NCBI RefSeq assembly: GCF_021155775.2
Contig: NC_060235.2
Coordinates: 27,134,607-27,198,606, forward strand
Direction of reading: 5' to 3'
DNA length: 64,000 bases
Source: Neodiprion pinetum
Lineage: Eukaryota; Arthropoda; Insecta; Hymenoptera; Diprionidae
Shown here: positions 24,801 to 37,710 of the stretch, one piece after another
How positions within the stretch are numbered: the first letter of the stretch is position 1
How the letters are laid out: each line of letters begins with the position of its first letter
Notes under the pieces: model-generated
The model's input: the letters and a program-made list of their open reading frames with translations, nothing else
What the model was told of the DNA's origin: nothing
The model's database searches: none
Position numbers and translations under genes: made by a program

Positions 24801-27800
24801 TTCATCTGCTGAATGTGTTCCTTTTTTCACACATATTCAGTACAAAAGATGGATACTGAATAAAATGATAAACACTTGAATAAAATCAGGTATATCTGAA
24901 TATAAATTACTATTAAAGTATCAAAAAGCCCCAATTGCAGGACGCAATATTTACGAATTATTAAAATTTCAAGTAATTCACAAATTCAAATTAACGTTGC
25001 ACTCATTCTTGAGAAAATAACATTGTTCATGTATGTGTAATTTTGATGGCGCGTTGCATAAAATGTCATGATGTCATGCATTTACAATTACAAAAAACTT
25101 AAGGCTAAAAAAAAAATAATCGCAGAGTAGAATCAGACAATCGTATGGCAAAATGTATTGATTTCAATGGATTTTCGATAGATTAATCATCTGCTTCAAA
25201 CGCAATAATAATATCTGATAAAAATGTAAACCATTAAAAGTTGCAAGAACCCAAAATGTAATTAAGGTGAAAATATAAATAACCCTTTGAAAACAAATAC
25301 AAAATCACAACAAATTTTGCGGTGCTTGAAACTCAATTATTTTGAAAATTCTGTTGTTAGGGGACAGCTAACGAAGTTTCAGTGTGTTGTGATTTCACCA
25401 CCTGGATGCGTGAAGGGAAGAGAACTAATGATTCGGTACCGGCTTCACTATGTGTTCAAGCATATCAAAGTATCGATATTTTAATGAACGTAATTGATAA
25501 TTAACGACGTAAATATACAAAATTTTATTAAATATAAATAACTTAGTATTCTTGGGTAAAAAGTGTATTTCGAGTCAACGTTTCTGACCTGCCGTGACCT
25601 CATTACCACAGTATTTTTAAACGAGATTCTAGTCGAATTTCACCCATTTATTAACTTATGCAATTATCTTTCTGTTTATTAAGGCATTGAGGCATGATGC
25701 GGCGGACTTTTAATTACATATGTGATGGTAACGCATTATTTCATTAGGAAAACTAACAATCCCTGAAATAAGATGTTTAATTTTAATTTTAGAGCTTTGA
25801 AACTTTTAACGCATCATTAATCTTTGGAGATTTAAGGACCTAGTGCAGTTTTCTTTAATACAAACACAAACATACGGTCGTGATGTCAGTCGACAAATTC
25901 GTCACGTGATTCAGCACGAATACTTGATTTTTGTTTTTCTTTCATTACTTATAAAAATGCATAGTCTCACCACAAAGTTATGTTTTAGTAAGTACAAATC
26001 GCTCGTCAATTTTTGTTTTTGTCAAGTACCTCGATCATCCATCTTCAATTAATTTCCTATAAGCTTCGTGGCTTTGATCTTCAAATTTTGGCATGTTACA
26101 AATAGTCGTTAAAACGGAAGGACCTGTGAATGCTGCGATGGTAAATTCAAATACAAATTTTTCTATCTCAGACATCACAAATCTATATTTGTGTTTCTAT
26201 ACGCACCTATTTATATGACTAGACTAGGGCCTTAATTGTAAATTCATTCATCATATGTAATTTTTTCATTTAATCTAAGGACTTTTGCATGGAAATACTT
26301 TTTAGCACATGTATGAATAGCTATAGGAACTGATTCTTCGAATCTAGATATTGTTTGCTACAACGCATGCATATAGAATATTTCGAATGACCCAACAGAG
26401 TTTAAAAATCACAGTGTGTATCTACCTTGGGAATTTCGAAAAATAATCATTTCGAGTCCGTATTTGGATCTAGCGATTGGTTTTTCGCTCCGTTGACACT
26501 AAAAAAAAGTCTGAGCTATAAACTTACTGAATCACCGATGTCTGAAGTTTTACTATTCGCGCTGTTCGCAGAGATTTACGTTAATTGTAGGAAAAACTTT
26601 GACTCCTGGATATCCCGAATCGAAACGAACATTTATCATACGTAGATATATGTCTGCACTGAGGGATGCATTAATGTAAATATTCGGTTGCCCATGAATT
26701 CAATCCTTAACTATTAGAGGTCAGTTTTTGCAAAATTTGTTAGAATACATATTAATTCGACGGATTTTTAACATAATGTAAAGACAAAAGAGTATAAAAT
26801 AATATTATAAGAAAGTACTCTGCTTCAAGAAGTTTAGCATATAATAAACACGACAAATATGAAATATTGCAAATATTCCACATTAACGTGAAGAGCCGAC
26901 ACAATTATTTATAACAGTTGGAATCTTTTGCCGTTTTCAACACCAAAACGATTTTTAAATTTACCATTTACAAGCAAAGCCATGTGTATTTAAATTATTT
27001 ATAACATAAGTATATACATAACATGTAACTTTGCACCAAAGTATGATTTAATTACAAGAATATTATACAAGTTACGCAAAATCAATTAAATTTTATTCCT
27101 AGTGTTTTTTTGTTGTGTTTTCGTTTTTACAATTTACTATTTATAAGTTACTAAGTAATCATTAGGCTCGCAATAGAAAAAATTTAAATAGCTAGAGTAC
27201 CTAATATCAATAATTAATTTAAGTTTTCTTACAAAAAGTCTGCCTACGCGAAAAAATAGAACTTACCATGCTGCTAATGATAATAATGAAAAATATGTTA
27301 TAACACTAGTGCCACACATTGATTCACGTTAGATTTTTATAAATCGCAACAAATTATCACATCTGAGAACTGTACATCCGAAAGTTACCTTATGTTTCGA
27401 TTTTAATTTATTTCAGTCGTGAAAGAAAACGCGCAGTAAGGAAGTATTCTTTCATTCGACCTCGGCTCGCAGTCATATATTGTTTCATTCTCACTCACCC
27501 ATCTTGGAAAAAGACGCATGACACAATCTGCACGAAAGGATTGACTAAACGGACACAACCTGATACTAAAACTATGCATTTACTATAACTGATGTTTGAG
27601 TTTCTGCAATCTTTTTTTTTCAACCCATAATACAATAACAAATATTCAAAAAATACATTCTCGCTTGGAACAATAAAAATATTAAAATACGCTTTTTGTC
27701 AGTAAATCCTCTCTGATCGTAAAACTTAAAATTTTTTCGAATCTTCAACATTTGATGAAATTTAATACTGTTATAAAATGTTACAGTTTTAGATGCGAAT

Positions 27801-27940
27801 GCAGTTTATACTAGAATTGTAATGTTCGTCGTAGCATTAGCAAGCTGTGTAAGTAGTCGTTTGAATACATTTAATCTAAAACAGTGTAAAAAGTGCCGTT
27901 ATTTATTTCATTTGCGTTTCATTCTCACGCCAGTTCACCG
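21816..27940. other. AT-rich intergenic DNA, no recognised gene
   Basis: Only short, AT-driven open frames occur. A promoter-like cluster near 22.9 kb and an A-run at 23,096-23,113 are the only clear local signals. TTTATT at 27,902-27,907, the reverse complement of AATAAA, lies about 35 bases past the stop of the DLGAP gene and may be its polyadenylation signal. Confidence 0.55.
22907..22945 (+). promoter_or_regulatory. Candidate TATA plus initiator core promoter
   Basis: TATAAG at 22,907-22,912 is followed by TTCAGCAGT with its A at 22,941, a spacing of 34 bases. That is slightly long for insect TATA promoters. The surrounding 22,860-23,050 is GC-richer than its neighbourhood. No coding exon follows that I can recognise. 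A GATAGCGTAAAT donor-like sequence at about 23,053 could end a non-coding first exon. Confidence 0.3.
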
Positions 27941-30900
27941 TTACGTTTCAGGAACGAAAATTTTGACAGAATCCGCATCGCTCTGATCCTTATTTTGGAC
28001 CTGCGAACGCATTGCTCGTCTTCGTTCTTCTATCATTTGCCGTCTAGCTTGTTCGCGAGCTTCCCGTGCTTTGCGATTTGCTTCACTATTTACAGTTGAT
28101 TTTGCTTTATTCGTGACATTGACACGACGCTTCGTGCTGCTCCCATTTTGTGGTAAGGATGTAATTGCCTTTGAATCTGGAATAACCTGAGAGAAAAATG
28201 TTCATTATTGTAAAATATTAGTGTTAAAAAAAGTTAAAATCTATAAGAAATAAACTAAAACTCACACACATGTTGATACTACTGAAGTGATACTCAAATT
28301 CCAGTTCTACATACATTTTGAACCAGTAATTTGATTTTAATTATTAGACAAAGCTTCCTACTAGTATCATTTTGTAACTTTTGATGAAAATCCGTGCAAC
28401 TACTTTCCTTCCAGAAAAAAATTACTCAAAGTAAAAGAATGAACAAGGTTTCAGACAATATTTAACAAGTTATTACGTCTATTCTTGGGAGTTTTCAAAT
28501 TCGGTTCATATTCTGCTGGACAATTTCTGTTGAATTCATCATTGTTTTTTCTAGTTCTCAACAATTTGAAACGAACATTACTTTCAGTTGATATTTCAAT
28601 GTCGCCCCGAGAAAAAGTAATATGGTTTATTGGCTCCCAATGGTATCACACTAATTGTTTCAGAGATTGGCTGCATGAAGTTTTTTGCACTATAATACCA
28701 AATTACTGCAAAATATCTCAATTTGAATCAATTTGAGTTTAAAATGGTACAGTATCGACTAATTCTGAAACGGTTTTACTTTATTCGGTTTGTGATTTTA
28801 TGGTGACAAAGTTCATTCAGGTTTGAAAAGGGGCACTTTTCACAGAACAAGAAGAGTAAATTCTTTCAGCCAAAATGGACACACGTGTTTCAATATTGCT
28901 TCTATATTTTATCAGAAATTATAACCAATGTATCCTATTGTTGATGAACCCGAAAATTGGATTCAAGATTCGAAATTCAGATAACGTTTAATTAGTAATT
29001 GATTTAAACTAAGGCTTTTTAAATTTTGAACATGTGTCTAATAACTTGGAATCACGGCTTGATAAATGAAGTAATTCATCTATCGGGCATCGTTGTAACG
29101 GCATTTCTGAAAATCTTTCTTCGGATATACTTTCTCTATTTTATATATAGTCTTTGTGCCTGTTTGATTATTATTAAAATTGTCATCCCCACTAATTAAC
29201 CATATCGTTGACACTAGATGGAATAAAAAATTATACATACTTCTTTCCACTGTGAGTTTTTCAGTCTTCGAATCTGATCAAAAAGTTCATTGACTTGAAT
29301 AACTTGTAGCATCACCATATCCCAGAAGCCTGCTAAATCTTCGTTGGTAGTCGGAAACTCTTCCCCAGGTATTTGGTTCTATACAAATGAAAATGTAGCA
29401 TGAAATGTGCGAGGAATTCTGAATACAAAAAGCACATTTAAAAAATTAATAAATTTCTTTCCACATATGTGAAAAATACAAACTATATATATTCTACAAA
29501 TACCAGCACAATCCATACAGATTTACTTGTATTTAAATTCATTGCAAATTAGCTCATTTGTATTGCCATTTTCAAACAAACGATTTCCAATAATGATCAC
29601 TTAATTTTGAACGATTTTATCTGATTTACCTCGACACTCTAAATTAAGGTTTTCTATCAATTAAGTAGAAAAATATTTTTATTAGCTACAAAAAAATAAA
29701 ATATTGACGTAAACCGAAAGATTATGAATGTTTTTTTAAGAAACTATGCCAACATAAATACTTACAATATTCTTTTGGCAGAGTCCTTCAAATTGTTGCA
29801 TTTTTTGAGTCGCTAATAGCCGAGCTTTGCCAGCAGCTGATCTCAACTTGCCAGCTGCCTCCTCAGGAAGTACACTTGGATCACCACCTGCCAGTTCAGC
29901 TTCTGCAGATGCTGCTAAAGACAATAACCTTTCTGTTTCTGCCTTCAATATCTAGAACATATTAGGCATAGATTAATGCAACTTTGAAATTGTCCAGAGA
30001 TCTTCATTTTTAATAGGCAGATGGGAAATTTTGAGTTAAGAATGAAAGAATAAATTACAAGAGTATAAAATATGTTATTGCTGAAACAACCAATTGACAA
30101 TGGAAAGTTGGGTTTCTTCTTACCTCTATAAAATAATGACCATCTTTCTCTTCAGCTACCTTTTCTGTCTCTTGAATATGCTTTGCTATATTATGTGAAC
30201 TTGCGCTTGGCTCCAAAACAGGTAAGACTACTTCCAATGCAGCTGGCTGATGGTCAGGAATATTTGTTACGCTGGTCATACTTTGCTTTGAGTTGGCGAT
30301 AGATTCATTTCTAGCTGTACATTTATTCAGATCTATCGTACTTGAGACAGCTTTACTTTTCTGCTCATTTCTTTGAACGGACGAAGTTACTCTATTAAAC
30401 AAATACAAAATATCAGTGCAATGAAATATGTTGCCTGATTGCCATAATAAATTCAGCAGTGCCAAATCTTTCAGTACTACATGGATTTACAATTACTTAT
30501 GTTAACGTAAAATTTCTGAGAAACGTTGCTTACTGAATATTTATAATCACCTTTGTAACGATTTGATTACTTGTTCGCTACCATCAGTCGGTTTCCTAGG
30601 GCTAACAACTGGTAATTGAGCCCGGAATTCAGGTCTAAGATGTCTTAAAACTGGAAGAGATTTTAATGATTCTTCCTCCTTGACGTCATCGGTTGAAACA
30701 TCGTTGTTGTTATTCAATGACTTATTCAAGAAGCAATCACTGTTATTCAATTTACTGGGACTTCGTTTGAAGAAAAATCCTTGTGCCAATGCACCAGGAC
30801 CATATAATCGTTCCACTCGTTGTTGGATGAAAGACTTTTCACTACTAAACGATGAATTGAATGTATGATTTTCTGTTTCCACAGACGAACCATTAGTCAT

Positions 30901-33900
30901 GCTCATCTCTGTCATTGAAGTATTTGTAACTGGAAATTGAACCACAAAATTATTAGTTTATACTTTTACATCACATTTTATGAAACATAGTTATCTAGCG
31001 GAGATTAGAATAGAGTAGTTTGATTGTTGCAGGGAAAACCGAGGACTGATTCCAAGTGCTATTAGATTTGTAAAACCTGTGAGCTCACACCTTTATTTAT
31101 ATTTCTATTGTTCATTTTGAAGTGGTGTCAAAAAAATTGTTCAAAACTTCATGAGGGACTTTAGGAACATAGGTTCGACAGTTGCGACGGTTTTATATTT
31201 ATTTGAATCCTTTTCAACTATTGATTTTGAATTGAAACCAAAATTTTTATCCATGTCTATACTGAGAATTTCTAATTGTGGTTAGTATACAGATCAAAAA
31301 CTATTTACATTTTTTAATAAAAGTGAAAAATATAGTTCTAGGTAGAAAATTATAACGAATTTTGCAGCTACAACTAGAAGATCTAGTATTCGCTTTCATT
31401 TTTACTGATTATGGTCACTTGCGCCATATGTTTTTGTAACTATTGCAATAATTTGACGTCAGTACAATATATAATGTCAGTAAAGGAACAGATTTAATGC
31501 TGTAAGAATTACAATAAATAGTGACTTGCAGTAGTGACCGAAATTCAAACCGTCATTACAAAAAGATTCATTTTACAAGAATGTTTTAGTATCTGTAATA
31601 AATGAAATTTTTCTCAATGTATATCATAAGATCTAAGTTTGAGCTTGGTTTGGTGATATATCAACATCACTTGTAAATTGGGCCGATTTCCAACTACCTT
31701 GCTCTAGATAACAAACATCCTTAAAACGCAATAAAGAAACTACCGGATCATACTCACCATTGAAACTCGTGGACTTCGGTGAAGAATCCGTAACGTTTGA
31801 CATGAAACTTTTATTTTGTTGACTAAATGCGACGACTCTGACCATTCCTGGGCTTTTTTTTATAGGCGATATGTCCGGATTACCGTGCACTGGGCTTATA
31901 TCAGCGAATGTTGTGTGCAAAGGTACGCCTTTGTCAACTTCGCTAAAACTTTCACAGGTGCTTACGGTATTTCTAGTCTCAACGAACGTATGGATCTTAT
32001 ATTCTTCTCTGACACCATTGGAGAAACCATTTTGACGCTCCATTGCAAGTGGGGAAATCGACAAACTTTTCGAGGGTTGATGACTTGGTAGGCTCAGGTT
32101 TTCACTGGATCTATCCAATCAATTAACAATTTCACAAAATGATTATGTACTTTCTATTATATACTTGTTTATAATATTCTATATGTATGCAGCATTCCGT
32201 AAATGAGCTCCATTATAATCCTATACTTTTTACATCGTATTCAAACTTGACTCGATTGCAGCCGCCTTGAGTATTTTTGTTCTATGAAGTAAGAACAGCT
32301 TTAAATGGACCAAAGTTCCTTTTCAAATCCCTGTAAAGTCATGCATAGTATATGGAACATATTTTCATTCGGGTTGCCTGGGAACAGCTCTTTCTTTAAA
32401 ATTTTGGACTAGCAACAAATACTTGTGTTCAAATCCTAAAATTCGATTTTGAAATATTTCATTAGTATAAAAATTATTTTGCCATTTTTGATTCGTTTGC
32501 AATAGACGATATAATTTTAAAAAACCGCCAGCGTTTCGACTTCAAAACCCTTGTTGAATAAGAGTGTAATTGCTTAAATCAACGTAATGGCATCACCAAA
32601 CGCCCGAATGAATCTACAATTACTATAATTACACTTTGCAGTGCATTGAAAAAAAAAAATTATCTACGTCATTCGAACATCGTTCATATTTGTAACATAT
32701 GTTATTAATAATCGAAAATACGAAAAATGATATTAAGATTGTTAATGACAAATGATTTGGTGTTTTTATGCAGGTTTACTTGCATTAGCTAGTTTTCTTA
32801 GAAACAGTTAGGCTGCCAACTGTTAAGAGATTTTTAGAAACCAAGATTTATGTATTCTAAGCCTTTATAGAATTTAATTGAAGTTAGTAAGAATAGTTTT
32901 GTAGTAACTACACTATCAATAAAAAATACTGTCCGTACAGTTTTATAAAATTTGTCATTAAAATTCATAGAACATGGTACACAGTTTGAAGCTGATAATT
33001 CTAAGTTTGATGGATAGAAAAATATATGCAAAGGGAAGAATGAAGTGTAATGTACAAAATTGATTCTAACGGATCTTCAATTCAAGGACATTTGGACACG
33101 ATCCACATAAATATTTTTTAAAGATGTTTAATAGCCTAGAAATTGAAATTCCAAAATTCAAAGTGAAAATTTTTCGCACACTTATTAGTATAAGAAATTT
33201 CACATTGTTTGTCCGTCATGTCAAAAAATGTATTGTTTGTGTAGATATACCTGAAGCCTGCAGGACTTGTATCCCGTGTTATGAGTCTGCTGCCAGGACT
33301 CGTATCTCGAGATCTGAATCCTTCTCGTAATTTGCTATCGTATCTTGTGATACCAGAATAACCACTTATGCTACAGGCAAGACCCAAGTATGATGGTTTT
33401 TTGGCTGTCAGCTGTTCTGGTTCTGAGCTGTCATGGTGAATATTACTTATGTTTTCTTTGTTTGCGTCAAAATTTATTTGTTGTATTGATTCTTCTTTAC
33501 CGTTTGGTAAGATGTCGGGAGACGGAGTGAGTTCACCGTTACAAGAAAAGCTCAGACTGTGTAAGGTTTTATCAGAGATAGAACCTACTGCAGTATCTGT
33601 AAAAAGAAATTTTAAATCAAATTATTCAGTCGTTCAAGTTCATATAAATTACTAGAAAATAATTAGTCATTTTCAAGAAAATTATAGAAGGGCTCCTCGT
33701 TTGAGAGTCGAATTCAGTTTAAGTTTGCTTCATACTTTAGATTTTCTACTAAATGAGTATTATAAATCCGAACCAAGGAATTGTTCGAAACACTGTTCTG
33801 GACTTCTCTACAAAGATATTAATTTTGGTACATCGTTCCACAATTCTTTAGATCCCAATCTGAAAATTTATCACAATGATCTATAAAGTCTTTCCAAAAA

Positions 33901-36900
33901 ATCGCTCATTAAGAATTCTTTATATGATTTTTTTACAACAAACTGAATTAAAACGTGAAGCCATCCTCCCCTTTTTTTACGCTTCAAAGTATCACTAATA
34001 GTGAAACACCATATTCAATAGAATCACCGTGTCTGGTATGAAATAAATTAATTTCATTGATTCTATCGCTGAGGATCGAGGAAAAATTGTCAACAATGCA
34101 CGAACACAATTAGTCATAAATTCATGCAAAACAGTTGGAGAATATTGTCCAACAATGTGACCCACCTAAAAAGCCACTCAAAGGAAGATGGCAGAAAAAT
34201 ACAATACAGGGAATGTTCGAAAAGTTTAAACACCTTTTGTATTAAAATTGTAAAATGGTTAACAGTCTACGTGTTATGTGAAATATTTAAATACTATTGT
34301 TTGATTAAATCCACCGCACAGGCCGCACAGAGACAATAATCTGGATTAGCTAGATGTGAATGCGTACTTAACAACGTTGCCGCAGACACAGGAATAGCCT
34401 GGGATCACATCAGCAAGCTATACACTTGCAATACAATGAAAGCAAGTAAAGTTGACTTGGCTTGGCACAAGTCAGGCAAAAGTACTATTCTAGGAATATA
34501 CTAAGCTAGTTACAATCAGCTTACTAGATTGGTTCAAATAGTAAACAGATGGAACTTTCTTCATCCTTCAAAATGTGTATCATAATTGTTATAACTGTAT
34601 TATCTGTCAAATAACAATATTCAGCACCCCAATCATAATGATATGAAAAAACACCTGCCATTAATTTCTTAGATTAGAACACGGTGACTGCAATTACAGC
34701 AATACAGGAAGTATGAAAAATAATTTACAAAATGTCTGATGTCACTAGAATGACTTTTTCAATTGACAGAAATTAATTACTTATAGAATTTGATTTTGAT
34801 GGAATTTTTGAAGAGTTGGCAAGCTTTGACAGCCATTACCATTTATCGGTACATTTGTAGGGTAAGCTCCCTCTCCCTTTCCCCCTCTGCCGCCCCTTAA
34901 TATATTAAATGGTTTTATGGTATTCATATTCAAAATCGCGACACACAGTGTGGATGATTATACAGCGTTTCCTTTTTGTTATGAAGTATTTTTAATGGAC
35001 GCAATCTAATAAAAGCAAAATTCAGATGCAAGATATGACTGATTATGGCTGACTTTTTAAAGTAGGATTCCTTCTGACTAGTTTTGATATTTTACGTAAG
35101 AATATTGTGACCGTGATTAGATAAATAAAGTTTCGAATATATGTTTGGGTTGAATAAAGATTGAAAATTTATATAATTCTCCAAATTTGTAACTATGCTC
35201 TATAATCCAACAAGTAATCTTATCAAAATAGGTGTAACCATTTATCTGACGGTTATGCTGTGGTATTAAAAAATATTGAATACAGTAGTGACGAAACAAT
35301 AAAAAATCATACAATCAATGATTATTAGACTATGCAGTTCAGTGGAAACGTTACGCAAACAATAAAGAATCAGTGTTTACAAAGTTGAACTCAAGTTAAT
35401 TGAGGTTTTATTCGTCATCAGAAATTCTTGTTTCAAAACAGAAAAAAAATTTAGTACAACAAATTCACATAAAGAAACCTTCGTTATTCTGCTATTTAAC
35501 AAGATTACATTCATAATCCGTTTTTTGTACGAAAGTTACTATTATTTAATTGTCCAATTTCGATTTTCTCAATGAAATTCAAATCAATTAATTTAAGTTC
35601 AACTTTCTAAGCCTTGCTCTGATAACTTTTTTGTTCCAATAAATTTTACACTGAATTGTATGACCTTCAAAGTGTTTTACAATATCCGTTACAAATCATC
35701 AAAAGAATACTGATCTATTACTTCTAATAAAGCTATTTTGAATATATTACACCATTTCTTGGCAATACTTATTTTTCTTGGGAGCCACAAAAAAGATAAA
35801 AGATAGAAGTCAACAAAACAGTGGTAGCATAATTGCAATTACTCGTTTTCAATACACCTACATGAGTTGAAACATGCATAGTCATTTATTTCCGTCGATG
35901 AAGATTTAAATTGCAATTAAATATTTCATATATGTTTCGCATAACAGAAATCAACTTGACAGAAAAATTTGACGAGTTGCGTGACTTTCAAACTATATTC
36001 GATCAAAAACAATCCTTCCTCAATTTCTCTTGAAACTTGCTATTGTAAAATACACATGAAGGTAAGAATTAATATTCCAAAACTAAACACAGTACGCACA
36101 ACATGCAAAAAAATATATCGCAGATTTCCAATGCAAAAGTAATTAAAGAATTACTATGGGCTTCACAATATATACTTCCACATAAAAACATAAATTCTCA
36201 ACAATTACGCATAATGATACGGTAAATACGTTAGTTAAATTCACTAGAAAAACGTAAACGCCTTGAACAATATATTAAAACATAATTTTCAACCATAATA
36301 AGACGGGCAATAGCAGCAGGTACTTTAGATAGTTATGATTTTCGAACTCCAGGACATTCCGAGATACTCAATCGAGAGCCGAACCTGATCGGTCAGATGC
36401 AGATGTATCCACGTCGAGACTACAACTGCCAATACTCTCTTGACTAGTCATATTGAGATGTTTATTGGTGACCTCAGAGCTGAGTTGATGATAATGCAAG
36501 GGCTGAACTGCGAGGGACAGTGGCCTGAGGCGAAGGGTGGTCCTGGTGTTTCCTCCGCCTGGCACCACTTCACCGGCACAGTCTTCCCTCGATGTTTTAC
36601 TTTCCAGACCTGCCACTTCACTGTGAACCACTGTGTTACGATGGTTTCCACGAGCGTTGTCAACACTATGATTGTTTCCACAATAGTTAAAAATAAAACA
36701 AGAAAACTATCATAAAACTGAAAATCAGATTGAGTACAATTCATGCTTCAAATGTATGCACTTATAGTTGAATCAATACTAATTTCGAATTTGTCCATTC
36801 CATGTCCAAGTATTCTCAAAATCCTGTACCTTTCGATCGCCGTGAAATGTAAATGATCAAACACCATTTTGAAAAAGCTGATATTGAAAATGAAAATATC

Positions 36901-37710
36901 TGTTTTGCTCGTGAAAAATCACTAAATTATTATCACTCCGATGTTTTTGCATGGATGATAACCAAGTATAAAAATGGACGTTGTTTTAAAAGCATAAATA
37001 TATTAATAGGATATCACTTATTTACGTATTTCAAATATGTGGTTGCAATACATTCATAGCATGAATTTCAAGTATTGGCTGTGTAGCTAAGTAGTTTCAA
37101 CATTCATCAAAGTTAATACAGAATGATGCACAGCCATAGACAAGTGCAAAATAAAGCAATTACTGATGCAAACATGACAAGTGCTTCCGTACGAATAGCC
37201 ATATCCATATTAATAGTAATATTTTTTTCATTCTCACCAGCATTGACTAAGTCTATACAAATTGCTTCATTGTATTGAAAATTGTTTTGCGTCAAAGGAA
37301 AATAAATGTTCATATTGCCCAACTTCGTGCATCGAAGTAAAAAAGTAACATATTTATCAGCTGTACAATTTTGGTTTACAATTTACAATAAAATACAAAT
37401 GATTGTGGGTATACTAACTGGGATCTAATAAATTCTTCAAAATTTGAGAAGTAGTTAAACTATCAATAGTTTCAATTCCAAAGTATTCATCTTGTCACAA
37501 TGCTTCTCTTTTCCCAGGTTCGGAGTTTGAAATATATTAATTCTGTTCAATAAAAGCAGGATAAACCGCGTATACCGTAAATAAAATTAATACAAACTTT
37601 AATTGTGCTTGGTACCTTCGTCGCCAATGTTTCCATGGCAAAAACTTAGACAGATTTTTTTTCCCCACTTCATTTACTGTATAACTACCACTTTCAATTT
37701 TTAAAGGCAT
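27941..37710 (-). CDS. vlc: DLGAP/SAPAP-family guanylate-kinase-associated protein
   Basis: Scaffold of the DLGAP (GKAP/SAPAP; Drosophila vulcan) family, which links membrane-associated guanylate kinases to other scaffolds. Coding exons, 5' to 3', are 37,710-37,616, 36,665-36,385, 33,596-33,251, 32,110-31,698, 30,929-30,551, 30,391-30,124, 29,951-29,766, 29,378-29,241 and 28,186-27,941. All phases agree and give 783 residues. The GKAP domain is clear at about 589-702: GHYFIE, ILKAETERL, GKLRSAAGKARLL, QKMQQFEGLC, then TTNEDLAGFWDMV. The tail ADSVKIFVPET matches the DLGAP end up to the residues before the usual PDZ ligand. The N-terminal half is Ser-rich with several SP and SPxK-like sites. 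The first two exons and the 36,385 donor (CAGGTTCGG) are less certain; without that splice the frame stops at 36,368. HURP/mars was considered, but the C-terminus favours DLGAP. Confidence 0.82.
33597..36384 (-). other. Intron 2 of the DLGAP-like gene
   Basis: About 2.8 kb of AT-rich sequence lies between the second and third modelled exons. No additional exon with matching phase or recognisable residues was seen. A C-rich patch at 34,861-34,905 is the only compositional break. Confidence 0.45.

Noticed and set aside
37113..37335. Minus-strand frame of 69 residues ending in a membrane-anchor-like segment (VMFASVIALFCTCLWLCIILY)
   Set aside because: It looks like a tail-anchored C-terminus, but its possible acceptor phase does not fit the upstream DLGAP exon and no other upstream exon was found. 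It remains possible as an exon of an unknown gene.
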